Part shown: positions 1-5,883 of the stretch, piece after piece
Layout of the letters: each line of letters opens with the position of its first letter
Position numbering within the stretch: the first letter of the stretch is position 1
Assembly (NCBI GenBank): GCA_024654125.1
Contig: JANLIC010000277.1
Coordinates: 1-34,112, forward strand
DNA length: 34,112 nucleotides
Direction: 5' to 3'
Source of the DNA: Sulfuricaulis sp.
Lineage (GTDB): Bacteria; Pseudomonadota; Gammaproteobacteria; Acidiferrobacterales; Sulfurifustaceae
Position numbers and translations under genes: made by a program
The notes under the pieces: model-generated
The model's database searches: none
What the model was told of the DNA's origin: nothing
The model's input: the letters and a program-made list of their open reading frames with translations, nothing else

Positions 1-125
1 CCACGTTGACTAGGTTTGTAATTCGCTAATACAAGCGCCCCTTCATAAATCATTTTAGCTGTCGGCTCCCTCGGCACCATCACCATGCCCTCCTGCGCCA
101 GCAGTTCATCGTAGTTATCGGTCAT
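1..125 (-). CDS. Partial small phage protein of unknown function (N-terminal 41 codons)
   Basis: An open frame begins at the ATG complementary to 123-125 and runs without a stop to the window edge, so only about 41 residues are visible. They read as an acidic start followed by a short VPREPTAKMIYEG segment. From memory, a P-x-EPT-x-x-M stretch is common in small phage proteins of unknown role. The start lies two bases beyond the stop of the next gene upstream (128-400), so this is the next cistron of the same leftward transcript. The C-terminus lies outside the window and no function can be given. Confidence 0.7.
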   Translation of the reverse strand, partial: MTDNYDELLAQEGMVMVPREPTAKMIYEGALVLANYKPSQR

Positions 126-127
126 TC

Positions 128-400
128 TCACCCCTCCAGGTAATGCTGCAACGCTTTCGGGCTTGGGTCGATGCCAAGCTGTTCGGCGGTTCGGCGGAAC
201 GCACCGCCGCGCGTGTTGACAAGATAGTGCTCGACTGCATGTAGGCCCTTCGCTTCGATCATGGCGAGCAGGTTTAGCGTAGTGTCAAGCGCGGCTTCCT
301 GGGGCTTGCGGCTACCGATATGCAGGTTGAGATCCACGATGGCCTGCAGTACGGCGACTGCGTAGCACTCCGAGAAGGCGGCGAGGCGGTCGGGGTTCAC
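128..400 (-). CDS. Hypothetical protein, 90 aa
   Basis: I place the start at the GTG complementary to 398-400 because its GTGA overlaps the TGA stop of the 25-residue membrane protein at 397-474. This 4-base coupling is typical of the operon. A longer frame exists upstream to 556, but it would overlap two other genes and has Thr/Arg-rich, non-protein-like composition. The 90-residue product looks mostly helical (roughly residues 5-60), with a C-terminal stretch like a small helix-turn-helix (TAEQLGIDPSPKAL). That HTH reading is only an impression. No family is recognised. The stop is two bases before the next gene at 125. Confidence 0.6.
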   Translation of the reverse strand: MNPDRLAAFSECYAVAVLQAIVDLNLHIGSRKPQEAALDTTLNLLAMIEAKGLHAVEHYLVNTRGGAFRRTAEQLGIDPSPKALQHYLEG

Positions 401-474
401 CGGGTCATCCACCAGAACGGGACAACCACCGCAGCGACCATGACAATAAGTACCGCCCATGCGATCGTGTCCAT
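397..474 (-). CDS. 25-aa single-span membrane microprotein
   Basis: This 26-codon frame starts with ATG at 474-472, sharing its A with the TGA stop of the 72-aa gene upstream (TGATG). It ends with a TGA inside the GTGA that starts the next gene. The peptide is MDTIAWAVLIVMVAAVVVPF followed by WWMTR: one hydrophobic helix of about 18 residues, then a Trp-Trp and Arg end that would sit at the membrane interface. Exact coupling on both sides and a clean transmembrane profile are why I call it despite its length. It could be a small inner-membrane protein such as a superinfection or lysis modulator, but the sequence does not say which. Confidence 0.55.
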   Translation of the reverse strand: MDTIAWAVLIVMVAAVVVPFWWMTR

Positions 475-692
475 CACTGCCCCCTGTTGATGCCATCGGC
501 CTGGCCGTGCCGCGGGTCGTCGAGGCGGTCATCCTCCTCGGTGCGGTTCGGGTCATACTGCGACGATACGGCGGCGCCAGCCGCCGGCCTGAGCCCGTGC
601 CGACGATTGGCTAACCATTCCTCGTGGTCAAGCCGGCACGCTTCCATGTCGGCTTGCAGTTCCTCATCGGTGCTGACGTGCGGGCGGGTCAC
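474..692 (-). CDS. Hypothetical protein, 72 aa
   Basis: The frame starts with GTG complementary to 690-692, whose GTGA overlaps the stop of the upstream 90-aa gene. Its own TGA overlaps the ATG of the 25-residue membrane protein. The product is hydrophilic, with an acidic helical N-terminal half (STDEELQADMEACRLDHEEW) and a low-complexity, charged C-terminal half. No membrane segment, zinc motif or known domain is visible. Tight coupling on both sides supports it as a real cistron. Function unknown. Confidence 0.55.
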   Translation of the reverse strand: MTRPHVSTDEELQADMEACRLDHEEWLANRRHGLRPAAGAAVSSQYDPNRTEEDDRLDDPRHGQADGINRGQ

Positions 693-961
693 GACTTCAC
701 CCCCTTGGAATAGTAGCAGGACAGCTTCGAGAACCTCGGGCGCATGAGATCGATCTCCTGATAGTGGTTCCCGGCGAACGGCTGACCCTGCAGCCGTGAG
801 GGACAGCCGCGTGCCTTCATTGCATCAATTTCCGCGCGCAGGGCGATGTTATCCTCGTATATCCGGGCAACGATATAGACGCCCAGGACTGCCGCCACAA
901 CCGCGACGGCGAAGGCCCAGGACTGCAACCGGTGACTGATCGTGCGATGGATTTCGAGCAT
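689..961 (-). CDS. Small membrane-anchored protein, 90 aa
   Basis: The chosen ATG (complement of 959-961) has AAGGGG about six bases upstream; an earlier in-frame start at 1000 has no such site. The product has a short basic N-terminus, one clear transmembrane helix at about residues 14-33 (AFAVAVVAAVLGVYIVA), then a charged helical stretch (NIALRAEIDAMKARG) and a soluble tail. This N-in, C-out layout resembles small phage i-spanin or membrane-anchored accessory proteins. No partner o-spanin lipobox is seen beside it, so that is not asserted. The stop overlaps the GTG of the next gene by four bases. Confidence 0.6.
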   Translation of the reverse strand: MLEIHRTISHRLQSWAFAVAVVAAVLGVYIVARIYEDNIALRAEIDAMKARGCPSRLQGQPFAGNHYQEIDLMRPRFSKLSCYYSKGVKS

Positions 962-1034
962 GATTATCCCCTTAGAGTTGAGTTGATAAGAAAGGTTCAA
1001 TTCGGGGGCACTCCTGCCCCGAGATTGGAAACTG

Positions 1035-1289
1035 TTAGCCGGTCAGTTGCATGTTCCGGGTGTGCGGCATCCGTTGCACTACCCGCAACCGATACCCAAG
1101 GCGGAAAAGTTCCCGCCATAGGGGTGTGTATTCGATCTCGCTGGCGGGCACAGTGTCGGCGGGATACACCCCCTCGCTGTGCTGGCCGATGTGCATGTAA
1201 CTCATGCACCGCCCCGGATTGGCCTCGACATCGGGCAGCCAGGCGATAACCTGCCCGTCGCGGAACTTGCGGAAGATCACGCGGTCCAT
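1035..1289 (-). CDS. Conserved phage hypothetical protein, 84 aa
   Basis: The protein opens with DRVIFRKFRDGQVIAWLPD and continues with NPGRCMSYMHIGQHSEG. From memory, many tailed phages encode a small protein of unknown function with this IFRK...DG.VIA.FP and CMSY.H.GQH pattern. The start at 1289 has a GGGAGGG purine stretch upstream. The stop is TAA at 1037-1035, and about 73 bases separate it from the next gene. It is one cytosolic domain with no membrane segment. The biochemical role is not known to me. It belongs to the leftward block of small genes. Confidence 0.75.
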   Translation of the reverse strand: MDRVIFRKFRDGQVIAWLPDVEANPGRCMSYMHIGQHSEGVYPADTVPASEIEYTPLWRELFRLGYRLRVVQRMPHTRNMQLTG

Positions 1290-1291
1290 AA

Positions 1292-1531
1292 TTACACCCT
1301 CCCTATATTGTAGCGGGCGCCGCGATATGCCGACATCCGCCGCCGGTTTTTGCGCATGCTTTCCATACGCTCATTGGCGAACAATTCCGCAAGCAATTCC
1401 CGCAACTCGTACCCGTCCCAGTCGGCGGGCATCTGATCTACTGCCGCGCATACCGATTTGGATACTGAACAGGTCAAACTGCGGATAAACTGCCGCTTAC
1501 CTTGCCGCGTGTTGATGGGGTTGGCCTTCAT
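1292..1531 (-). CDS. Hypothetical protein, 79 aa
   Basis: Start ATG at 1531-1529 is coupled by ATGA to the stop of the upstream 67-aa gene, and its own TAA ends three bases before the next gene. The product is strongly basic at both ends (KANPINTRQGKRQFIRSL; MRKNRRRMSAYRGARYN) with a helical, partly acidic centre (YELRELLAELFANERM). This composition is compatible with nucleic-acid binding, but there is no recognised motif. Support is mainly the tight operon spacing and protein-like composition. Confidence 0.6.
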   Translation of the reverse strand: MKANPINTRQGKRQFIRSLTCSVSKSVCAAVDQMPADWDGYELRELLAELFANERMESMRKNRRRMSAYRGARYNIGRV

Positions 1532-1731
1532 AACGTCACCTCCGCCGCCAACTTCTCGCTGATCTCACCGCTACGGGCGAGCATGTCCACATAGTCCACC
1601 CAGGCCACGCGGATGTCGGGCACTTGGTCATTCTGCCGCTTGCCCGGCTTGCGGCGCCGGGACAGGTCCGGGCTCAGTTCATCGAGATCCCGCCAGAATG
1701 CCGCGCGGACTTGGGATTGGGTTGTTAGCAT
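1528..1731 (-). CDS. Conserved small phage protein, 67 aa
   Basis: The product starts MLTTQSQVRAAFWRDLDEL and ends with VAWVDYVDMLARSGEISEKLA. I recognise the general layout (SQVRAAFW near the start; WVDYVD..AR.G.IS..LA at the end) from small unknown proteins in many siphophages and podophages. It is soluble, with no cysteines or membrane segments. The start overlaps the end of the upstream zinc-motif gene by seven bases, and the stop overlaps the next start as ATGA. Role unknown; probably an early accessory function, inferred from location only. Confidence 0.7.
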   Translation of the reverse strand: MLTTQSQVRAAFWRDLDELSPDLSRRRKPGKRQNDQVPDIRVAWVDYVDMLARSGEISEKLAAEVTL

Positions 1732-1982
1732 GGCTTTACCCCTTCTAGTGCTACTGCGATTAGAGTTTGCGCCGTGCCGATGCGCCGCCGTTCATCTCCC
1801 GCCGTGAACTTGGCGGGATCTGTAGGAGTTAGCACGCGGCTGACTTCCCGCAACGTGTTCCGCGCCCGTATCGCGGCGAAGTCAATGCGCCATCCTGTAC
1901 CCTCGCACGCCGGGCAGTTGTCGCGCTCACGGCCGCGCTTGCATCTGCAAGGCTGGCCCGTCTTTGGCTGATAGGCGGTCAT
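1725..1982 (-). CDS. Small zinc-ribbon/knuckle protein, 85 aa
   Basis: I choose the ATG complementary to 1980-1982 because it overlaps the upstream stop as ATGA. A longer frame to 2042 would overlap that gene for no reason. Near the N-terminus are C-x-C and then C-P-A-C-x-G-T-G-W. The CxxCxGxG pattern is the zinc-binding motif seen in DnaJ-type zinc fingers, here with one CxC and one CxxC pair, enough for a single zinc site at about residues 13-26. The remainder is helical and basic. A protein- or nucleic-acid-binding adaptor is plausible; the exact function is unknown. Confidence 0.65.
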   Translation of the reverse strand: MTAYQPKTGQPCRCKRGRERDNCPACEGTGWRIDFAAIRARNTLREVSRVLTPTDPAKFTAGDERRRIGTAQTLIAVALEGVKPC

Positions 1983-2848
1983 GCTGCTAACCCCAAGGCC
2001 GCCGCGCATTGCTGCAGTTCGGTGAACTTGATGGTATGGCATCCGGCCTTGAGCGTGCCATCGGCCGCGATTGCGTCAATGGTAAATTCGCCCACATGCT
2101 CCGTGTGCCCGTTGCGCTGGTATGGCTGGCCGGTTCTGACTACCCGCTGAATAATCGGCCAGATACGGCGCGCGTGCGCGGCCGGGACTTCAGCGCCGCG
2201 GGAAGTTTGAACGACCTCGCCCTTGACGCGGAGCATGGTATCGCCGGAATATCCATATAGGTCTGACGGCTGGCCCGCGCGCCAGAGTGTAACCTGTTCG
2301 GCCATTTTCTCGGCTTGGTCCCGTTGGCGCTTTGCATCCTTGGCTTTCTGTGCCTTGGTACGCTTGGCTACCCCTTCGCGGATCTTGATGAGCGATTCCG
2401 GCGAAAGTTCCGGCAGTGCTAGGCGCCAGCGCCAACCGAAAAACTCCGCGGCCGTGTTTGCCTCCGTTGCCACCTCGCGCGCCTGTTCTATGATCTTTTC
2501 GCCGTACTTGCGCGAGCATGCCGCCTGTTCGCGCAGTTCCGCAACGCACGATTGATACTCGGCTTTGATCTCGGTGCGCGGGGTATCGGTAGGATTTTGG
2601 ACATGAAACACGGGCACGCCCAAGCCATGCAAGGCCCCGTGTGCCGCGCTAAGGTGTCGCCCGGTGCTACTGCTGTATGTCTTTGTCGTGAACAGTACCG
2701 CCCGGCGCCCGTTGCGCTCGATGAATCGGGCAATCGGGAAGTGTGGTCCATAACTGTAGATTGTCGGGCCGTCAAAATAGAAATTTGACGCGCGGCCGTG
2801 CTCGCGCGTTTGTTGCGCCCATATATGGGCTAGGTTTCGCCTGTTCAT
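1979..2848 (-). CDS. Conserved phage protein of unknown function, 289 aa
   Basis: This is the largest gene of the leftward block. The start is set at the ATG complementary to 2846-2848, preceded by a GAGGT site; an earlier in-frame start at 2896 lacks one. The N-terminal about 95 residues contain FYFDGPTIYSYGPHFPIARF and VLFTTKTYSSSTGRHL, a pattern I have seen in unnamed proteins of many phages. The middle (about 110-205) is a long Lys/Glu/Ala-rich helical segment that probably forms a coiled coil. The last about 75 residues return to a compact mixed fold (IDAIAADGTLKAGCHTIKF). No catalytic motif is evident. It heads the 2848-to-1292 overlapping set. Confidence 0.75.
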   Translation of the reverse strand: MNRRNLAHIWAQQTREHGRASNFYFDGPTIYSYGPHFPIARFIERNGRRAVLFTTKTYSSSTGRHLSAAHGALHGLGVPVFHVQNPTDTPRTEIKAEYQSCVAELREQAACSRKYGEKIIEQAREVATEANTAAEFFGWRWRLALPELSPESLIKIREGVAKRTKAQKAKDAKRQRDQAEKMAEQVTLWRAGQPSDLYGYSGDTMLRVKGEVVQTSRGAEVPAAHARRIWPIIQRVVRTGQPYQRNGHTEHVGEFTIDAIAADGTLKAGCHTIKFTELQQCAAALGLAA

Positions 2849-2945
2849 AGTGTTACCTCGCTTTGCTATTAACCGGCATCCGGCCGGCGCGGCCAATCTT
2901 AACTTGGAAGCGGGTTAACTCCTGCCCGCTTGATATGGGAACTTG
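2849..2945 (-). other. 97-bp gap with a 7-bp inverted repeat
   Basis: This is the longest gap inside the leftward block. It contains a perfect inverted repeat, AAGCGGG (2908-2914) and CCCGCTT (2925-2931), with a ten-base loop that includes GTTAAC. No T-run follows on the minus strand, so it is not a classical terminator. It could be an operator, a processing site, or chance. Confidence 0.35.
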
Positions 2946-3209
2946 TTAAACTATCACGCTATCGCGCGCAAGGCTGATCTCCCTGAACGGGTTACGCACT
3001 GATTCCTGGGCATCCTGCAGTAGGGCAATCACCCCGCCCCCATCCATGCCAACATCGCCTGATAGGTCAACTAAATCACCGTTGCGCTTATCGAATTGCG
3101 CCCAGATTGCACGGCGGGCGCCAAAGCACGGCCAGCGCTCGGCGAAATCTTCAACCTCGCGCCGGCTGATGTTAACGCTGTAGAATGCGCCGTTATCTCG
3201 GTATCTCAT
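2946..3209 (-). CDS. Conserved phage hypothetical protein, 87 aa
   Basis: The product begins MRYRDNGAFYSVNISRREVEDF and includes RAIWAQFDKRNGDLVDL, then a Gly/Asp-rich turn (SGDVGMDGGGVIALLQDA). The arrangement of aromatic and charged residues looks like a compact globular domain. I associate it only loosely with unnamed phage proteins. AAGGTG upstream of the ATG (complement of 3207-3209) is a fair ribosome site, and the ATGA overlap with the preceding gene supports this start. TAA at 2948-2946 ends it, followed by a 97-bp gap. Confidence 0.65.
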   Translation of the reverse strand: MRYRDNGAFYSVNISRREVEDFAERWPCFGARRAIWAQFDKRNGDLVDLSGDVGMDGGGVIALLQDAQESVRNPFREISLARDSVIV

Positions 3210-3424
3210 GATTGCACCTTAATTATGCGCGATGTGCCGCGGGCGTACACGCGCCCGCCTATGCGATGCCAGATATAGCACCCGATTCCGTACTGCCGCA
3301 GCGTGATGTAACTACCGATATGCCGGCCTGGATTGTACCGGACTTCCGTAATGAGCCCGGTACCATAGCAAGCATTGATGTGATCAAGCGCTGCGTGCAA
3401 TGGATTATCAGGATTGAACTTCAT
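3206..3424 (-). CDS. Hypothetical protein, 72 aa
   Basis: This short soluble protein (start MKFNPDNPLHAALDHINACY) has a C-terminal half rich in aromatic residues and arginine (YITLRQYGIGCYIWHRIGGRVYARG). It is coupled by ATGA overlaps to the genes on both sides, which supports both its ends. No family recognised. The basic, beta-prone second half could bind nucleic acid, but that is speculation. Confidence 0.6.
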   Translation of the reverse strand: MKFNPDNPLHAALDHINACYGTGLITEVRYNPGRHIGSYITLRQYGIGCYIWHRIGGRVYARGTSRIIKVQS

Positions 3425-3822
3425 AATCCCGCCCGCTGCAGCGCTTCAATCGCAAGCTCCGCCTCAACTACTCGGCGATAGGGATCCCCCCAGGGTTCAC
3501 CGTCGCGGCCGAAGTCTATCCCGCCTAGGCTTGCAAGTACCTCGCCGGCGCCGTAAGTATCTGCATCTTCGATCGGCGGCCGCGCGCAACAATACCACGT
3601 GTGCCACGGATCACAGTTCCGGCCGCCGTCTTTGTTAGCATCAATCCATTCTGAGGATAGATAATCGTCCATCTCCCATTGAAACGAGATCCCCATGTCC
3701 CGCGCTTTCCTTTCCGCTTTGGCCAGTGCCCGCGCGACTCTGATCCTGCCTTGCATCGGGCTTTCGGTTTCGGGACTGTACGAATATCCCGCGTGCTTGA
3801 GGAAAAATTGATAGCTGTTCAT
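3421..3822 (-). CDS. Conserved phage hypothetical protein, 133 aa
   Basis: The sequence has the pattern YQFFLKHAGYSY.PETE, then ARALAKAER.AR, a WE.DDY segment, and a conserved-looking end VLASLGGIDFGRDGEPWGDPYRRVVEAELA. I have seen this order in a widespread phage protein family of unknown function. The PWHTWYC segment precedes the conserved end. It is cytosolic, with no metal motif that I can assign. The start at 3822 overlaps the upstream stop as ATGA, and its stop overlaps the next gene the same way. High confidence that it is a gene, none about its activity. Confidence 0.78.
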   Translation of the reverse strand: MNSYQFFLKHAGYSYSPETESPMQGRIRVARALAKAERKARDMGISFQWEMDDYLSSEWIDANKDGGRNCDPWHTWYCCARPPIEDADTYGAGEVLASLGGIDFGRDGEPWGDPYRRVVEAELAIEALQRAGL

Positions 3823-4199
3823 TGTTGCACCTCGCCGGCATCCGGATCACTTTCAGGCACGTCAATGGCGCAGCATGCGAGCATATCGCAGGGATCCCCC
3901 TCGCCAGATTCCAACCACATGCCGGCCGCGTCAAGGGCGGATTCTAACGCCCCAAGGAACGCGCCGTCGCGCGCTTCATCCGCGCGAGTCTGATTAGATG
4001 TCCACGGCATATAGTATTTACCACTAGGCATAATACCGAAGCATGAGCCCAGGTAACAGCGACCGATTAGCGTACCGTCGCCGGCATCGACATCAGGTTC
4101 GGCATTAGATTCACACTCAGATTTAATTGCGGGAATATCCCAATTTCGGGCAATTTGCGCGGCATAATGCGCGCGTAATATTTCGTGGCGGTCAAACAT
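3819..4199 (-). CDS. Hypothetical acidic protein, 126 aa; first gene of the leftward operon
   Basis: This is the promoter-proximal gene of the leftward block. It starts at the ATG complementary to 4197-4199, with GGGGAG nine bases upstream. The N-terminus (FDRHEILRAHYAAQIARNWDIPAIK) is helical. The centre has GTLIGRCYLGSCFGIMPSGKYYMPW, and the end is acidic and Cys-containing (GDPCDMLACCAIDVPESD). There are six cysteines, not in a clear zinc spacing. The pI is clearly acidic, as in many early phage proteins that target host factors, but no specific target is suggested by the sequence. Confidence 0.65.
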   Translation of the reverse strand: MFDRHEILRAHYAAQIARNWDIPAIKSECESNAEPDVDAGDGTLIGRCYLGSCFGIMPSGKYYMPWTSNQTRADEARDGAFLGALESALDAAGMWLESGEGDPCDMLACCAIDVPESDPDAGEVQQ

Positions 4200-4281
4200 G
4201 GCGGATAACTCCCCACACTATTAACGGTTAGCGGGTACCGCGCGCTTTTAAACCTGAGCGCAAACAGCTAAACCTAATTGA

Positions 4282-4310
4282 ATTATAGTCTGCTAATGCT
4301 GATATGCAAA
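4282..4310 (-). promoter_or_regulatory. Putative sigma70 promoter for the leftward operon
   Basis: Read on the minus strand: -35 TTTGCA (4310-4305, four of six matches to TTGACA), a 17-base spacer, and a perfect -10 TATAAT (4287-4282). Transcription would start near 4275 and leave a leader of about 75 bases before the ATG at 4199. Confidence 0.55.
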
Positions 4311-4417
4311 CTAAATTTAAGACGCCGTTAAATTAGTGCCTATATAAGAGTACATAAGAGAATCGTGCCAAGTAGGCATAAGTCATTGATTTATATATCA
4401 TCACATTTTCAGATAGG

Positions 4418-4775
4418 GTATTAGTAGTATTAGCACGGCGCCGAGGTAATATCGGAGGTAGTACGATAGTTGCCTATTTATTAGGCAATAATGGTATTAG
4501 CGTATTAGTATTAGCGATTGATTATAAACGAAAACTAGAAAAGTAATACGATTAATACGCTCAAAAGCAGATCGGGTAGGCACTCGGGCAGAAAAACGGG
4601 CAAAGTATCAAACAAGCGTTTGACACTTGGACACTTGCGGACTCTCTTATGTAGCCCTGCTCTTTTTATAGGTATTATTAGTATTAATTATATTATATTA
4701 TCTATATTCTTATTATCAATCAATGGCATACCGCCCAAAATCACTAATACTAACTAATACTTTCCATGGTATTAG
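4418..4775. repeat. Array of eight GTATTAG heptamers
   Basis: Perfect GTATTAG is found on the plus strand at 4418, 4427, 4494, 4502, 4508 and 4769, and as CTAATAC (minus strand) at 4744 and 4754. Near-copies (GTATTAT, GTATTAA, GTATTAC, TAATACG) lie between. The pair at 4754-4760 and 4769-4775 forms an inverted repeat around an 8-base spacer. With equal base frequencies about 0.04 such heptamers would be expected in 358 bp on both strands; AT-richness raises this but not to eight. Best read as binding sites for a replication initiator or transcription regulator. Confidence 0.7.
4470..4488. repeat. Perfect inverted repeat TTGCCTA-N5-TAGGCAA (operator-like)
   Basis: TTGCCTA at 4470-4476 and TAGGCAA at 4482-4488 are separated by TTTAT. 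The same half-site core, TGCCTA or TAGGCA, recurs at 4337-4342, 4373-4378 and 4577-4582. A 19-bp dyad plus scattered half-sites is the common pattern of a phage repressor or Cro-type operator set. Confidence 0.5.
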
Positions 4776-4841
4776 CGCGCTAAAACCGTATTACTGCCTG
4801 AAAGCCTTACTTTAGCGCGCTCTGGCATCCTGCAGCATGGC

Positions 4842-4871
4842 GCCCAGGTCCACGTCGCCCAGGTCCACGTC
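4842..4871. repeat. 15-bp direct repeat, two tandem copies
   Basis: GCCCAGGTCCACGTC is present twice without a gap, at 4842-4856 and 4857-4871. It lies just left of the 9-bp tandem array and marks the change from AT-rich to GC-rich composition. Confidence 0.8.
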
Positions 4872-4890
4872 GCCGGCATGCCTCCCTGCA

Positions 4891-4952
4891 GCGTGCCCAG
4901 CGTGCCCAGCGTGCCCAGCGTGCCCAGCGTGCCCAGCGTGCCCAGCGTGCCC
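4891..4952. repeat. 9-bp tandem repeat GCGTGCCCA, six full copies plus a partial
   Basis: Copies lie at 4891, 4900, 4909, 4918, 4927 and 4936, with an eight-base partial copy at 4945-4952. They are identical, which suggests recent slippage expansion or strong selection. The array is flanked by CTGCAG-containing stretches (about 4830, 4887 and 4971). A frame through it reads as a repeated Ala-Cys-Pro tripeptide but has no ribosome site. A direct-repeat origin, a protein-binding array, or a neutral minisatellite are the options. Confidence 0.85.
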
Positions 4953-5080
4953 GACTGCGATAAATTCTAGCTGCAGGGCGGCCGAGCGGTCAGGCGGTTG
5001 GGGGGTGAGGCGCGCGCACCCGCCACTGTTGTTCCGTCTTGAGTATGCAGCAGGCCCCTAAAATAAATGCCCCCAACCGC

Positions 5081-5109
5081 TTGACTTTTGCCCCCTAACA
5101 AAGTACACT
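5081..5109 (+). promoter_or_regulatory. Sigma70-like promoter for the rightward block
   Basis: TTGACT (5081-5086), a 17-base spacer and TACACT (5104-5109) lie just upstream of an AGGAG site (5120-5124) and the ATG at 5131. Five of six bases match at -35 and four of six at -10, with ideal spacing. Confidence 0.7.
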
Positions 5110-5130
5110 ATTCTTTTCTAGGAGAATATC

Positions 5131-5745
5131 ATGACCGGACCGCAAAAAAATTTGGCGGGAAAAAATTTTGGCCGCCTAACCGCAACGCACATCGAAACAG
5201 AACTTTCGCCCGATAACAAAAGCCGCGGTCAAGCAAAACGCGGGTACTGGATATGCCAGTGTAGTTGTGGTACCCAGGTCCGTGTGAGATCGGACAAGCT
5301 AATCCACGGAAAAACGATATCGTGCGGCTGCTTATTGACCGATATCCGCCGTTCCAGGCGCCCCGACCGCGCAATCCTCGTCGCGTGGAGTAAAGCAACT
5401 AAGGCCGCCATATTTGCGGCTAAGCCGACGCACCAGGCGATCCCGCTACCGCCCCGCAAGCGTGGGGCCGACTCGCATCACTGCTTACCGCAGGGGACAT
5501 ACGCACGCCTGTTCGCAGAGCAGAACGGCGCGTGCGCAATTTGTAAAGATCCCCCGCCAGTCGGTCAGCCGCTCAACCTAGACCACGACCACACCACCCA
5601 CCAAGTCAGGGGGCTGCTATGCACTGGGTGTAATACTGGTCTTGGTGGGTTCAAGGACGACATTTTCCGCATGGCGCTCGGGATGCAGTACCTTACCGCT
5701 CAGCGCCCCATTCTCATTCGCGGGACTAAGAAGATAGATGTGTAA
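5131..5745 (+). CDS. Endonuclease VII-type HNH nuclease with N-terminal zinc-ribbon module
   Basis: 204 aa with two parts. Residues 38-68 (YWICQCSCG...SCGCL) carry CxCxC and CxC cysteines (42, 44, 46, 65, 67), a small metal-binding module often seen at the N-terminus of phage HNH and homing nucleases. Residues 120-185 match recombination endonuclease VII: CAIC (135-138), NLDHDH (149-154) with the catalytic-type His/Asp, RGLLCTGCN (160-168), then GxxxD. By family, it would make double-strand cuts, either resolving branched DNA before packaging or acting as a free-standing homing nuclease. It is the first gene after the control region, with its own promoter and an AGGAG site. The N-terminal module favours a mobile origin; position beside the packaging genes would also fit a resolvase. 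Confidence 0.85.
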   Translation: MTGPQKNLAGKNFGRLTATHIETELSPDNKSRGQAKRGYWICQCSCGTQVRVRSDKLIHGKTISCGCLLTDIRRSRRPDRAILVAWSKATKAAIFAAKPTHQAIPLPPRKRGADSHHCLPQGTYARLFAEQNGACAICKDPPPVGQPLNLDHDHTTHQVRGLLCTGCNTGLGGFKDDIFRMALGMQYLTAQRPILIRGTKKIDV

Positions 5746-5805
5746 ATTTCTTGTCACCGAATTTCGCGCCGCCCGGAAACCCAACCTGTCAATCTCTTTA
5801 CGCAC

Positions 5806-5834
5806 TTGACAGCCGACCCGCTTTACGTCATAAT
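5806..5834 (+). promoter_or_regulatory. Strong sigma70-like promoter ahead of the packaging genes
   Basis: Perfect TTGACA (5806-5811), 17-base spacer, CATAAT (5829-5834; five of six). Initiation near 5841 gives a leader of about 43 bases to the ATG at 5884. It is the best consensus match in the window and probably drives the terminase and head operon. Confidence 0.75.
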
Positions 5835-5883
5835 TTTCTCATGGCCAGCAATTAAGCGGGCCTGTCATCGGAGATAAAACCCC

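Larger units (their letters stand above)
4200..5130. promoter_or_regulatory. Divergent AT-rich control region (no genes)
   Basis: About 930 bases separate the leftward operon (first ATG at 4199) from the rightward block (first ATG at 5131). Composition is strikingly AT-rich from 4250 to 4800, including TATTATATTATCTATATTC near 4691-4710, then turns GC-rich with simple repeats. It contains the GTATTAG heptamer array, TGCCTA/TAGGCA sites, two inverted repeats, two tandem-repeat blocks and outward promoters, listed separately. No frame with a ribosome site and protein-like composition is present. AT-rich tract plus iterated short motifs is the usual look of a phage origin or early/late switch; the choice between these is open. 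Confidence 0.7.

Noticed and set aside
4620-4652. TTGACA at 4620 as a rightward promoter
   Set aside because: The -35 is perfect but no acceptable -10 occurs at 16-18 bases (TCTCTT); TTATGT lies 21 bases away.
4723-4815. 30-codon frame MAYRPKSLIL... in the control region
   Set aside because: No ribosome site, spans the CTAATAC sites, and is surrounded by AT-rich non-coding sequence.
4891-4952. CRISPR array
   Set aside because: Units are 9 bp and directly adjacent with no spacers, and no cas genes are nearby.
4837-5061. 74-codon frame through the 9-bp tandem repeat
   Set aside because: It reads as Ala-Cys-Pro repeats with no ribosome site and no protein-like remainder; it is a by-product of the repeat period being a multiple of three.
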